Below, piece by piece: positions 45,201-58,307 of a DNA stretch of 64,000 nucleotides. Position numbers and translations under genes: made by a program. The stretch's first letter is position 1. Each line of letters begins with the position of its first letter. The stretch is taken from assembly GCA_950295325.1 (NCBI GenBank), contig OX485803.1, positions 30,867,554-30,931,553 of the forward strand, in the 5' to 3' direction. The notes under the pieces were generated by a model. The model saw only the letters and a program-made list of their open reading frames with translations. It was not told the origin of the DNA and searched no databases. This DNA comes from Polytrichum commune. Taxonomy: Eukaryota > Streptophyta > Polytrichopsida > Polytrichales > Polytrichaceae.

Positions 45201-48093
45201 GCGTCCTGCCCTTTCGTCTAACTTACATGTGTAAAATGTGTGAGGACGGGGAATAGAGTTCATTGTGTTCACTTAGCGGAGCTCTTTTGTGTGTAGGTCC
45301 CTTGCCAACTCTTTCCAGCCTCTTGTGTAACTGGTGTTTTTCTCACACATGTCATTAAGTTTGAGCACGTTCTCCAATCGAGTCTCACCCAATACCGTAT
45401 GCCTCACCCCATCAAATCCCCAAGATTTATGGCATTGCAATATTTCTTGAGGGTTTGGCAAAGGTAGGGTTCTGTTGAGACTTGCAATGTGTTAGCAAAG
45501 ACAATCCATCTGCATCTTACACCCTCATTGAGTATTTTTGCATTAGATTCTGCCGCTTGTATGGGGGGTACATGCCTTCCTTAAACCTTCCTTAGGAGTT
45601 ATACATGGTTTTCCATAAATTGCTAGTATCAAACAGAAGCTTGTCTCGTATGTAGAGCTTCTCAATAGTGTAACATCCTCTTGTTCCTGAGGAGATGCTG
45701 CACATGTAGAATAGAGGGCCTTGTCTTCTGTGAGGTCTATTTTAAATTCTTTTCCCAGAGAGTTAAGTTAGAAACCATGGTTTGGGAAATCTAATTTGGG
45801 TCCACTGGGGCATGATGGGCACGCAGAAGGCGTTAGCTGCGCACAGAGTTTTATGTCAACATAGTATATGAAAAGGGACCTGGCAGCTGCTGGGGATGAT
45901 AGTTGGAGGTGGACACTGGGTTGAGATCTTTCAACAATTTTGAACCATTCTTTGTCAAGGGGCCTTCACATCATGCACAGCACATTCTGCGCTTTGGATT
46001 CTCATCTTTACTGCTGTAGGTACTGAGACATTCTAAATGTAAGTCATTTAGCCAACCCTGCAATGCTGGAAAAGTCAGTTGTTAACATTTTCCAGTTCAT
46101 GGCAATTCGGTGAGGTGAAATGTGTTCTTTTGGAAACACAGTTTATTTAGGATTAGTTTATGAGGCTGTGTATGTAGTGATATCATTTACCTGAACATCG
46201 CAAATGCATGTATTGGTGCTTTTGTCATAATAGATAGCCATTATGGAGTGGTCTGTTCAGGATAGGGTCCTTTGGAAGGTAGCTCCTTCTTGATCCCTTG
46301 AAGGTCAATTATTTTTGTGAAGATTATGTCTCAGCCGCTAGATAGAACTACAATAATGTGACTACTGTAGCCCTTGATTTTGGAACTTTCTGGGGTACGA
46401 GTGACAGGGATGTGGTCATTTTCAGTAGTCAAGGGTTCTGTGATCCTTTGCTGTCTGTCCTCATAAATTGTCACTTCTAAAGACCTAAACTCGTTTTCTG
46501 GAATTATTTTAAACCCCCATTATAAGCTATCAGTAGGAGCTAAGTATCTTAACAAATTCTTGGAGAAATGGATTGATGGATATGACAATCTTAAAGCTAA
46601 TTTTTAAAGAAAGAAGAGAATGCACTTGAGTTCCCTTGCTAATATCAACGGCATTGCAGTGGGGACTAGTTTGGTGAAAAACTACATGCAGTTAACACTT
46701 CGATCACAAGAATCTAATTCTGAATAGGTCATATTTAGCCTAACAATCAGCAAAAAGTCGTGTGCAGCTCTGCATTCCAGATTTTATCTGTATGGTAAGA
46801 TGGTGAAGCGCCAGGAACTCTGGACACCCATCCACCAACAAGAAGTTTTGGGTCTGCACAAAATGCTAAAGCCGTGCTGAATCTGTGGTGACTCATCAGG
46901 AGGTTCCTCTAAGCTAACTTTGTTCTGGACAGAGATCTAGAGGCAGTCAACAGGCATGTCAAGGGCCTTCATCTTGCTTTCCTGCCTGAAAGATAGGATG
47001 TGACTAGTAGGATCGTGTTACTTAAAAAATAAGTATGGAGCAAGAGTATAGTTGACCAGTATTATGAAGCAAATTTTGTACCAGTGTCTACTAGTGTAAA
47101 GGCATGTTGCAGTTTTCATTGATTTCTTTGTGAATTATTGCAGAGCAAAACTGGCAGATTGAACATGCTCCGTAACAACAGCTTGGCAATGATCACCTTT
47201 TAAGGTTCTATATCCAAAAGCAAACAATCCCAGAGCTCAAGGATATCCTAAACCCCTTTTTCCTATGATTTTGTGAGGAATGTCAAGTGATCAAGATACT
47301 TTTACAGATAGCACCACATAATGAGCATATTGGAAAGGCATGGACTTTCTTATGTTGGGATTCTTTGTTAGTCACTTGGTGCAGACAACTTTGTATTGGA
47401 TTGTGGGGAGAAAACATCTAATATGCACATTTGATATTTTCCCTCATAGGATCCTGGATACATGTCCAGGGTTCCAGTCAATAGTAGAATTTTGGGTTTT
47501 ACCCAGTCACAGCTTCTGACATGGAGATAGATTCTGTTGGAAACTTTGACAGATGTTTTCGCAAGCTGAAACTATTCTCGAAGAAATACAGCAGGAAATG
47601 CTGACCTCAAATCCTTGGACAGGCACTCATAGCTTAGCCCACCTGTTTGGATAACTAGGTTCAAAATTGGTGTATCTTCTCTTTGGTTCTGTCAGAGCAC
47701 ACTTGTTACCTGTGAGTTTATGGGACGATACTTTTCTGTTCCAAGCTAGGTAATTCCATTCTGGCTAAAACATCTGCTCCTTTTTTGGATTGCCATCTCA
47801 CCAGCAAGGTATATATAGTTTTCTCACTTCCAGGAGGTAATGTAGGATATGTGAAGGCCTGTTTTAATTTTTTTTTTTTTTTTTACTGTGTTTGTGTTTG
47901 TCAATATATGTCCATTATATCACAGAATAAGCAGGTTTTCTAGACAGTGCATTCAGCCGGCGCAGAATGCCCACCCGTACAAGGTAGAATGCCTGTCTGT
48001 AAAATTCTTTGTGCAAAAAATCCGAAGTTCTTTATGCAAGGGAATGCCTCCTAGGTTGTGCAATATTGAATTTTGGGATCCTTCTCTCAGGAA
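45201..48093. other. Spacer downstream of CSN7
   Basis: No further gene was recognised. A poly-T run is at about 47,868-47,884. The first few hundred bases are probably the CSN7 3' untranslated region. Confidence 0.4.
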
Positions 48094-48334
48094 ATGTCTT
48101 CAGCCAATGACTCACAGACAATGTCTTCGGCCAATGCCTCACAGACAATGTCTTTGGCCAATGCATCAGATAAACAATGTCTTCAGACAATGTCTTTAGT
48201 CAATGCCTCACAAACATTGTTGTCAGCCACTGCCTCACAGACAATGTGTTTGGTCAATGCCTCATGAACAATGTGTTCGGCCAGTGCCTTGCATACAATG
48301 TCTTCAGCCAATGCCTCACAGACAATGTCTTCAT
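48094..48334 (+). repeat. 27 bp minisatellite, about nine units
   Basis: The unit resembles atgtcttcagccaatgcctc plus acagaca. Full units start at 48,094, 48,121, 48,190, 48,217, 48,244, 48,271 and 48,298, with one 29 bp unit and one 13 bp partial unit between 48,148 and 48,189. Since 27 is a multiple of three, a repeated nine-residue frame (like MSSANASQT) is open for 64 codons, but two units break it and nothing upstream supports a gene. Confidence 0.85.
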
Positions 48335-48560
48335 AATGCACTCTCTTAGGGCATATCCATATGCGTAATAATTTATTATGTAATTAGAATGTATTTGGAC
48401 CAGTGAGATGGACTTCAACAATAGCTTCAGGGAATTGAGGGAAATGTGTAAATACTTTCCACACAAAGTTGCCAAGGTGGATCAAGGTGGACATTGTCAC
48501 CCCAGTTTTGTGTTAGATGTTTCAATGTATACACTCTTCCTGAGTATCGGAGAAGTTACA

Positions 48561-48906
48561 AGATTATAAAGTTATCTGTAAAATCCCTCAAAGATGGATC
48601 AAATGAGGAGTTTGGTCCATCTTTGAGAGATTTATTTATTTATTTATTTTTTCAATTTATTAGGAGTTTGTTAGGTCATCTTGTGGAGGAGTCTGATTTG
48701 ATATTTGGGTGAAACTCCTTGGACCTCCTTTTTCAATGCCAAAACTTTGAGAACTTTGGGATTTAATGTAGGGTATGCCCATGGTCTTGCCACCCTAAAC
48801 CCCAGTTCAACCTATGCAAGGCTAACTTGGCCTACCCATCCTACTATGACAAGGTGGAAAGCTTGCTTTTTCTAGCCCAACTTCGGTCTTTTAGCATTCC
48901 AATTTA
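48561..48906 (+). repeat. Family D dispersed repeat, copy 1
   Basis: It shares 'gttatctgtaaaatccctca', 'tctttgaga', 'gtgaaactcc', 'gacctcct', 'tagggtatgcccatgg', 'ggctaacttgg' and 'cccatcctac' with 50,861-51,176 in the same orientation. Non-coding. Confidence 0.65.
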
Positions 48907-49418
48907 GGCCAAAATAAAACTTGGGTGGCCTTATGGATATGCTCTCAAAACTCACCTTTTAGCCAACTCACCCAAAGTTTGATCCAAACAATTTACAAAT
49001 AACTATAAATGTACATTCTGTAGCACAAAATGCAAATGCCATATGGAGTCCTTTTCCGAATCCAGTTTGTAGATTCGTGATTGAATCAACACATTCCCAG
49101 AAGCATGTTTGCAAAAGTAGGTTTGAGCTTGGAAGCATAGCTCCACTAAGGGCTAGAATTTCATCTACAATTGTTTGGCAATTCAAGTAATAAACATACT
49201 ACTTATTCAACATCCACAATTACAACATGTACTAAACAATGTTTGTCATGTTGGGAAGCAAGTAGAAGGTTTTCCTAATCAAGCATTGGTGTTTACATTC
49301 TTAAGCACACAAATGCAAAATCATAATTCCATAATGCTATGTAGTCCACTATCCTACATCATGGACACCATGATTAGTATAAGGAGAGCGGGTTCACATT
49401 TACGTCGGTGCATGAACA

Positions 49419-49422
<4 letters not shown>

Positions 49423-49455
<33 letters not shown>

Positions 49456-49481
49456 GGTGTGTGTGTGTGTGTGTGTGTGTT
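49423..49481 (+). repeat. Compound (TA)n-(GT)n microsatellite
   Basis: About fifteen TA units (49,423-49,452) are followed by about thirteen GT units (49,456-49,481). Confidence 0.95.
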
Positions 49482-50595
49482 TTCATATCTATAGTTTGTT
49501 GTAGCCAAACACAAATCAAACTCTTGTCTTACAATGGTAGTTATGCCCAAGTGTGTATGCTGGTACAACATTGATGGTGATGTAATATGCAAAGCCTCTA
49601 CGTGAATGGGGTTAAGCCATCACCTGGAAGTGGTCCAATATGAATGGGACCAAGAAACACTGTAATTTGAAATAGAAACTAGAGGTATGAGGGTTAACTC
49701 CATAAGAAGAGAGGAGGCATGCATAAGGTCATTCTTCAGGCTTCTTATTTGCATGTTGTTTGCTTGCTTTCAAGTCTTCTCTCTATAGCTCATGGTTGGA
49801 TGGTTCATGCCACATAAACTCCTCAAAAATTACAAATTATTATAGGTGACTCAATTCCTATGTGAATGTGAACTTTGGGTGTCGTCTTCTCCGAGGAGTC
49901 TTGTCTACCCTTGAAACTCAACAACCAAGCTCAATGGCTCTTGGTACCTTGCATTTGCCACAAGAGTAATTTAGTAGCACCACTAGCCCACCAAGTTGTT
50001 GTGGACCAGACATCCTATGTGAGGAGCCCTGCTACAAACTATAACAAGGCGTCCTTGTGCTACAACCCATAGTAGGACAACACATATACAATATTGAACG
50101 TAACAATGACCATGTTGCCAAGATAGCATGCTACAATGTATAAACATAGTGCTAGTGTCCAATGAGGACATGACACGTCAACAACATTTGAGATGGTCAA
50201 CGCTACATATGCAAAGTTCAAGGCTCATTGTGTTCAAATGAGTAGAGAGCCTAAGTTGGATGGGTGAAAGCTTGTCGGAAAGATGAAAAGAGCTACAAAA
50301 TGGACTCTTCATATACTTTGTTGGAGTAGGAATTAAGGAAGACGTGGATATCACATGAATGTAACTTTGGGAGCTCATTGCATTTAAAATGACTAAGTGG
50401 AACAATTACTTTGGTTTACTATTGAATACACTACAACAGTGTGGACCAATACTTTGATATTTGCAACATATATAAAGATCACCTTCTCTCCAAGAGCCAA
50501 TTTTGGACCACCTACTTGTAGAGCATGCACATGGTGTTTTGTTACCGAAGTTTGCCCCACTAAACTTTAAAAATAAAAATAAAATCCAAAACTAC

Positions 50596-50810
50596 ACTGA
50601 TTATCCCAATTAGTGTGTGTTACTACTTGGAGTCAGGCAGTGCTATAATTATTTAATGATAATGTAATATTTTATCAAGAAAAATCATTTATGTTTTATA
50701 ATGTCTGAACAACTTATTGAACTTTTGTTAATAGAAATTAAACTCATGAGTAAGATGTTATTGCACTGTGTGACTCCAAATAATAACATGCCCAAATTGG
50801 GATAAGCAGT
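50596..50810. mobile_element. MITE with about 48 bp inverted ends (215 bp)
   Basis: Left end ACTGATTATCCCAATT and, inverted, right end ACTGCTTATCCCAATT. Pairing continues over 'tgtgttactacttggagtca' against 'atgttattatttggagtca'. The AT-rich middle is non-coding. No clean target duplication was seen, so no superfamily is assigned. Confidence 0.75.
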
Positions 50811-50860
50811 ATGATAAGAAATTCATAGGTTTTGCGCGCCATCCTTGTCCAAACTTGCAT

Positions 50861-51176
50861 TGACACTAGAGTTATCTATAAAGTCCCTCAAAGAGGGAGA
50901 AAAGCATGGCTTTGACCCTTCTTTGAGAAAACTTTCTGCTAAGAGCTCGTTAGCTTGTCGTGTATCAAAGCCTGTTTTGAAAGGTGAGTGAAACTTTTGA
51001 GACCTCCTCTTTCCACCTCCAAATTTTTGAAAAAGGATTTGGAAATCTAAAGTAGGGTATGTGCATGGGACTTGCTGCCCTAAGTCCCGGATCGGTCTGT
51101 GCAAAGGCTAGCTTGGCCCACTCATCCTAGTAAGACAAGCTAGAAAGCCGGCTTTTAAAAGTCTCACACCACTCTT
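50861..51176 (+). repeat. Family D dispersed repeat, copy 2
   Basis: The partner of 48,561-48,906, with 'gttatctataaagtccctca', 'cttctttgagaaa', 'gacctcct', 'tagggtatgtgcatgg', 'ggctagcttgg' and 'actcatcctag'. Non-coding. Confidence 0.65.
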
Positions 51177-51253
51177 TCTGTATGGTAAATTCAAATATTA
51201 TGAAAACTTGGGTGACTTTGTGTTAATTCTCATACACTCAAGGTTTGGGACTA

Positions 51254-52935
51254 TTGTTCTCCCTCTTTAGTATGACATGTTTGGGAAACACAAAAAATGT
51301 CTTATTATCGAGGTGTCATCTTCTTGTTAATATGACAAATGGCATAAAATTGTTGTACTGACAAAAACATAAGCAATATGAGCTTCAAATATATATATAT
51401 ATACAACGAGTTTAAGCAATATAGATTGTATAAATGAATAACTTATATCTCCAAATAAATACAAATATTCTCAAGAACTCTTGAAATAGGAGTTCAAAGA
51501 TCTCTAGTGTTGCCTACCCAAGTTAGCAATTGTCATCTTATCTAAAATCCCTACTAGCTTTTGAAAACTAATAATTTCATTAACACCAAAATATAAAGAG
51601 TTATGTAATAAGAAATTATACAATAATGATGCATGACGTTTAGCATCACTAAGCTTTACTGTAGGTGGAGCAACATCATCTACATCTACTGAATGTAGAT
51701 CAACATTAAGATCAAAGCCTTGTGCATAATTGATTCCCGAAGCAACATCCACCAATTCATTAGTACTCAATTCTAGCTCAGTAATATCTTCCCCTTCCAT
51801 CTAAATGTAAGTCTTCATTGACATCTCATCATCACCCAATTGTAACTTTGAAATCAAAGCACCAAGTTCATCTGATTCTTCTTGCATTGTATTCTTCCCC
51901 CTTTCATCAACTGGGGCAAAGTCACAATTCCAGTGTCAGGTAATATACGTGCCATCCTCCAACAATTCTTGACTATCTGTGTATCCAACTCACTCCATAC
52001 TTCATAACTCCACATGATAACTTGTCTGATGTTGGGCACCAACTTCCTTAAGTCCTTCGATGTAGCATCATCATACTCTGATAAAATCCACTACAAAGTT
52101 TCTTCTTGTACCGAATCTTGAAAGATGCTATTATACCTTGATCCAAAGGTTGAACTACAGTTATAACATTGGGAGGAAGGAATACCAAAGTCATGTTGCT
52201 CAATTCCAAGGTTGAAAAACCACGAAACTTACCAACTTTGGTAAAGCTAACAATATGTGAAGATGCAATATCCAAAATCATAATCACCTTTCGATTTTGG
52301 CCTTTGAACTGATTGTTGAGCTACAAAATCTAAGCTTCAAATATATCCCCCTACATCCAAGTTGTTTTATTTGAGTGCCACGAACATACTCATGAGGTTG
52401 CCACCTTCCAAAACATAGTGGTTGCTCAGACATATAAATCATAAGCAACTTCAACTTATCAATCCCAATTGAATTAACAACAAGAGCAAGTGTTACACGC
52501 TCCTTCTGTAACTTCTGACCCTTCACCTCCCCTTGTGCTAATGTGTTTATTAGGATGTGCTTTAAAATACAATCCAATCTCATCCATGTTGTAAACATCT
52601 TCAAGCTCATAATCTGACAAAAGAATAGGAAGGAGATCACTCTAACCTTAACCCTAACCATGTCCATTCTACACTAGTAGCCCTAATTATCATTTAGTTC
52701 CCTATGATAAGTGAAGTTCCCAAGTAATTCCCAAGTGAAAATGGATGTATTTTAAGGAATTTTAGCATTAATTTCCTCTTTAATATGACAAAACGGAGAT
52801 TCTAAATGTCGTATTATCGAGTGTCGTAGTCGTATAAAAGAGGGAATTTTGAACTAAAAAGTCTGGTCATGCAAGAATGTGTCGTAATATCGAGGGTGTC
52901 GTATAAACGAGTGTCATACTAATGAGGTTAGACTG
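51254..52935 (-). mobile_element. Decayed pogo/Tigger-type DNA transposon (about 1.68 kb)
   Basis: The right end, read inward, is CAGTCTAACCTCATTAGTAT; the left end is a decayed version (TTGTTCTCCCTCTTTAGTAT) of equal length. TA borders both ends (51,252-51,253; 52,936-52,937). Both subterminal regions contain 'atgtc.tattatcgag' and 'tatgaca' words. A smaller inverted pair (ttcctctttaatatgac / gtcgtataaaagagggaa) lies at about 52,770-52,853. The interior carries a broken transposase on the minus strand. Confidence 0.88.
51504..52667 (-). pseudogene. Broken DDE transposase of pogo/Tigger type
   Basis: Conserved pieces appear in order on the minus strand in different frames: VYNMDEIGLYF (first catalytic Asp), KERVTLALVVNS followed by KPL-like KLLMIYM, ILDIASSH (second Asp), FLPPNVITVVQPLDQG with IIASFKIRYKKKL (third Asp), then an IVKNCWRMARILP stretch like the C-terminal part of Tigger proteins. 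Frameshifts and stops separate them, and the N-terminal DNA-binding (CENP-B-type) domain was not found, so the gene is dead. Confidence 0.88.
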
Positions 52936-54586
52936 TAAACCAATGGTTTCATCTGCTTTACTTTGCAGATAACTCTAATGGATTCAGGATCTCGAAGTTT
53001 GTGTTTGTCATGTGTGTATGATCTTCTATACAAGTGACATAAGTGCCTGACGACTGCTTGCATGCAGAAAAATGAGCTATAATCAAGAAAATGCCAAGGT
53101 AGCATCACTTGTTCAAGTGAAACATAGGATATTTAATAACATGCGGGGACAACCATTTCATGATATTTGTAAAGTATATACTTGTCATGAATACCATGCA
53201 TTCGTATTGGGTTCCACATGTTATGAAGACAACTAAAAACGTTAACGACTCTTGTGCAAATAGGGTGAGGTTGCTAAGTTATCTACACCAGTATGTGCAA
53301 TTACATTGCTCCATGCTAGGTTGTATCGCTCAGAGAATTGCACATGCACCATCTGATATACACAAGGCAAGAGAGATCCACTGCCAAAGTTGCAGCCGAT
53401 TGAAATAAATACTTCAGAACTTGCATTTGCCAAAATCAAGATAATGATCATGTAGTCTGTTGTGGACCGATGATTGTAGTAGTTTCAGCAATCAAAAACT
53501 GTTTGCTCGACGCAAGGCGGTTTCTTATAAGGAGAAAGCTGGAGTGATTTTTCTCAAAACTTAGACCCTTTTCAGACTAGATAATTGCTCAACAAATGCT
53601 CGTGTTTGTAAGACTATTTGCAGTGAGCAATGAAGTCGTTACCTATTATACACATATTTTGTAGGAGGTACCAGTTTGCAGCCTATGAGTCCCATTAGCC
53701 TTTTCGGCTTACCGGACTTTAAAATCAATTTCATTTCGTGAGGAAAGGGATTTAGAGTTACGTATCATATTCTGCGCCACGCATTCGATTTCACCTCTTG
53801 AATGTTTTCTTGCTGTAAGCCAATGTGTAAGTCAACAATTAATTACATAATATTAACTTTGGTAAGGATTCTTCATCCTATTCACAATAACCTCATTGGA
53901 TGTAATGTGTTGTAGTTTCACATGTTCACTTCATTACATACAAGACAGAAACTCATATCAAGATGGAAACTCTCGCGGCTACTGTGGGCTAGTTGCTAGT
54001 CTTGGTGTGGGCATGCTATTCCTCATGAAGGTTGCGTTTGTATTAATCTATGTGATTGTCTATCTAGGAACTTATCTTCAACTGGAACTCATGCAATTCG
54101 TATTGTGGCATCTAACTGGGTGACTAGAAGATCCACTCAAGAATAGTTTTTATGAAAGTTACTTAATACCTGACATTTTTGCACACAGATTTGTTGCTTG
54201 ACCAAACAAGAACTCATGTGGGCCTAATGTGGTTACCATGATTTCCGATGAAGCATTTGGCAAATTTGGGGCCCATGGTCTGTGTAAGAAGCAGAATTTC
54301 TTGGCTTTTGGGGTCAGTGAAAGCCAAGGGCTCTGGTCTCCTGCAACTTGAATTCTCAGAAGTTGCAGCACTAAATAGATTTCCAAGTGGACAATTAATA
54401 GAAGAATTTTTTAGCTGCATTATGAGGCAGGAGCTGAAGGAATTTTGAATTGTAGGCAACATGAATTCAATGATCAAAACGGTCAATCGGCGCCCAAGTG
54501 GCACCAATTTGAGAATACAATTACAAGGCATGATCTTGAGTGCAAATCTTGTAAAGACCCCTCTGAAGGTCAAGATTGATTCTTGG

Positions 54587-54612
<26 letters not shown>
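54587..54612. repeat. (AT)n microsatellite
   Basis: About thirteen AT units. Confidence 0.95.
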
Positions 54613-54617
<5 letters not shown>

Positions 54618-55310
54618 GTTCTTTGAATAGCAATTGGAACAGATATTCACATGTGTTAGCAGTCAAAGACGCAAAGAGACAGAGAATATTCCAAAGTAAG
54701 TTTTTATTCCAAAATAAAGTTAGTGCATCAAATTCTAAAGCTTAAATCATGCGTATCAATTAATAAACAAAACTACAATAAATCAAACATGTCATCTGAG
54801 TCATTATCGGAGATACGATTCACTGCATGAGAATCAAGAAATAGTGGTTAAAATGTGACTGGAAAAATGAGATTGCTGGTTATGGCCGAATTCTTCAGTT
54901 GCAACACAATGCCCATTGCGAGCAACATATATTGCCAGTAACTTCTACTGTTGCTCTCAAGTGAGGGCTTGTTTTGTGCATGAGCTAGTCGTGGTCGTGT
55001 ATATACCAACCCCACTTGATTCAACGACTATTTTTGTAATTTGTTGATGGTCATTGCGAATGTCAATCACACAACGAAAACAAGACTGATGTGTTACAAA
55101 AAAATGAGAGAAGATGAGAGAGTAATGATGGATAAAACTCTATGAGCAAGAGAGCACGAGACCGAGAGGTCACTTCTTATTTATTAACCTTTGCTCAGAT
55201 TTATGTAGAAGGTTTTGATACTTTCAAGGTAACATGCCTCGTTGGTAACTATAGTTTCAAGCTAACATTACTCTGGTTCCAAGATAACATCCTATGACGA
55301 CAAAGGTGGG

Positions 55311-55373
55311 TCTACTGACACCCAGTTGCCGTTGACAATGGATCTACTGACACCCAATTGTCGTTGACAATGG
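55311..55373 (+). repeat. Two tandem 32 bp units
   Basis: Each unit begins tctactgacaccca and ends gttgacaatgg; three bases or fewer differ between them. Confidence 0.85.
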
Positions 55374-58050
55374 TGTCTTGACACTCCCCTTAGACACAAC
55401 AAATCTTGTTTTGATTATAGTAGCCATGTTGAATGTTTGGATAATTTGGTTGATGAAGGGGGTTAAGGACATGGGTGGGATGAAACCTCCAACATGCGGT
55501 CTTGAAAGCAACTGCACTTCCAATTTACTCGGTATGAGGTTTGTATGAGGATCACGTGCGCACCATTACACCAACCATGTATGGGAGCCAAATTCCGAAA
55601 GAAAAACGATAAGACATCCAATTTTTGAGTTCCAGCCTCACTAAATGACATGCTCAGATAATCCAAGATGTTTGAAAATACAGGTCAAATTTTGAATAGG
55701 TTAGGAGATCCGCTTGTCGACAACAAACAAACTCGACACGATTGGAATATTGGCTTTAAAGTTCGAACCGCAATACCGGATCATGTGATGCAAGGAGGAC
55801 ACCAACAGTGTCATTCTGAACCTGATCGATAGCTCGGCAATTAAAGAAGCGGCTCTCTAGACACACCAATGCAGTTGCAAAGTAACGTTGTCTTGTTCAA
55901 AAGTTGAGTTTTGTCACCTACTTTCAAAAGCCAAGCAGCGAAATCTATAATCACCAGCGATTGAAATCTGCAAGTGTATATTGATCGACGACTTCAAAAT
56001 CCTCACAAAGAACACTGACAAAGAGAATCTCCAATTATTTGCACCCTGCCCCTCTTTCAAGACGACTGGCAATGTTTGTCAAAAATCGCTTCCAAATACT
56101 ACATTGACCCCCACCAAATAGAGCATTTCATGTCACGTACATCCTTCAAAGTCCTTTCGACATGCTCAAGGAAGTGACGATGTTGCATGGACACCTTGTT
56201 TCCAATCACCAGATCGGCCTCCTGAAGCCTCACGACATTGTTTGAAATTTTAGTTCACCATGAAAATGCAAGTTTCATTCACCTTGAATGGGATCTTGTA
56301 TGTGGAATGAGATGTGTGAAACCCCATCAAAGAGCAGAACCACTATTCCAAATGAAGTCACACAAGCAACAATTTTGTTGCAATTGAGCAAATGGCCACT
56401 TGTATGTTATAAGAAAGGAAGTTCTAGTGTTGTGCCATTGACAAAAAATAAATAGATTTTCGATTCCACGTTCTTCAAATCAAGAATGGCTTTACAAGCA
56501 TTCCGATGATCAATATATTGAGCAAGCGGTTCGTAGTTTCTCACCAAAGATCGAAGTCGACCTCGGTTCTGCCCACTTTATACATGGCTTGGGGCCGGCC
56601 CGAGCACCGGCCCGATTCATGTGTATTAAGCCCTCAATCCAACCCAATTTTATCAAAAGAATTCAGGTCCAATCTTGTCACATGTAAAATGATGTGGCCT
56701 GATTTTAGGTCCCAATATTCTTGAGGAAAGTGTAGTGAAGAGAATTGACTTTCCATGAACCGACAGTAGAGATGTTTATGATCCAACAACTGACCTCAAT
56801 CCATCCCATGTTGAGAGTTCGGGCCAAGGAAAAACTCGTCCTGACTTTTTCAAATTGGCCTGAAGGTTTGGCGCCAAAATTGTGCCACATGGGATGAGTG
56901 AGTGTTTGGGCCTGACCCTGGTGTAAAGCCCTTGGACTAACTTTGACGAGACCAAGTGATCCTATTGGGCCAAATTTTTAGAGCTTGGGCCGGCCCACAA
57001 TCTGCCGGCAATTTTTATGCAATTTATAGAATTTGTAATTCAACCAATTTTAGGGGTTCACTTGTGTGAACCCCCTTCACAAGGCCAAAGAGTAGAGCCA
57101 ACAGTGATTTGAACATTCGTAGTAGTGTCACAAGTATTGTCCAAGGAGGTTAATGTGAAAACCAAGTAAAGTGCTTCAAAACTAAATACTAGCTTTGAAT
57201 TTTGTGAAAAACATACTTTTTTAAAATACATTGATTTACAAATCCAAGCAATCCATGCTGACAAATAAGTTTCTAATGGTTCACTAGCGAACCATGAGAT
57301 TTTCAAGTCAATTGAGCAAACTATATATATATATTCTCACCCATCCAGCTCGAAATATCACTATCAAATGCATAGAATTTGCATTCAAATTGAATATTTA
57401 GTAGAAAGAAACTTGACCATTACGGTCCAATAAGGGACGGAAGAGTACTTAGCCCACTCATTTCTTCCTCATTCAGCTGCACAAGGTGGCAAACCAATAT
57501 CAACCCACCAGAAACCTAGAAACACCTAACATTTATGCTACAACTTAGCTATTGAAGTCTTAAAACCACTAGAGAGATAAAGTCAATATATTAGATTAAT
57601 TTGTAAAGTTTCCAAAGGGAGGGTCAAAATTATGAGTTCTAGAGGAATCTTCCTCCAACTCCCATCTTGTGTAGTCTCTACAAAAGTTCTAAAAGAACTC
57701 AAGAAAGGTGGAGTTTTGGGTCAAGAAGAGATAGAGGATGCCTTGAGTTCGGACCCAATCTTAAGGTTGAGTCCCCGAAATAACCATCACCCTCCTTCAT
57801 GTGGATTGAGGTGACATCATCTTGACATCGTCCTCCTCCATTAGACCAAGTTGATGTCATCTTCTTGCTCTTCAAAGTCTAAAAGAGGGTCCATGATTTA
57901 GGCTGCACAAGTTACATATAGGAACCTCTAAAGTGCCTCCACTTACAAAATAAAGTAAACTCATTTCTAAAACCCATTTGAAGGGTCCCGATTCCCTTAA
58001 GATATATGATGATTTATGTTAGTTACATACTTAGCGAACCTAATCTATGA

Positions 58051-58203
58051 CATCATAACATTACCTAGTTGATGAGATGTGTTCATGGGCCCAACAATAG
58101 ATCTGAGAATAAAGACTCCGGATGCCAGAATCCCACTGCTTCATATTGTATTTGAAGTTAGGACAGTTGAATATAGCTCATTGGTTGAGTAATGGTATGA
58201 TGA
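58051..58203. mobile_element. Family W MITE, copy 1 (about 153 bp)
   Basis: The ends are catcataacattacctagtt and, inverted, catcataccattactcaacc, followed by 'gatgag'/'aatgag'. It shares 'gttcatgggccc' with the element at 59,373. Non-coding. Confidence 0.7.
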
Positions 58204-58307
58204 GTACATTGACAAATTTCAGGTTCTCATTATCCCCCTTCATTAAAATGTCCGTAAGCTTGGAGCAAATGCGTTGAGAGATCCCTAAACAAGTTGGCAA
58301 CACTCAT

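Larger units (their letters stand above)
52938..58050. other. Gene-free spacer
   Basis: No recognisable protein. A frame at 54,214-54,666 (minus) is opened by an (AT)n tract at 54,587-54,612. A 32 bp unit is repeated twice at 55,311-55,373 (tctactgacaccca... ). Short GGCC-rich words occur near 56,590-57,000. Confidence 0.45.

Noticed and set aside
48073..48368. Possible repeat protein or CRISPR-like array in the 27 bp repeats
   Set aside because: There are no unique spacers between units, so it is not a CRISPR array; the frame breaks and lacks any supporting exon, so a protein is not claimed.
54214..54745. Frames of 94 and 150 residues on opposite strands
   Set aside because: Both run through the (AT)n microsatellite, which is open in several frames, and show no domain.
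56580..57010. GGCC-rich words around 56.6 and 56.99 kb as ends of an inverted-repeat element
   Set aside because: Only short GGCCGGCCC-type words match and pairing does not extend, so no element was called.
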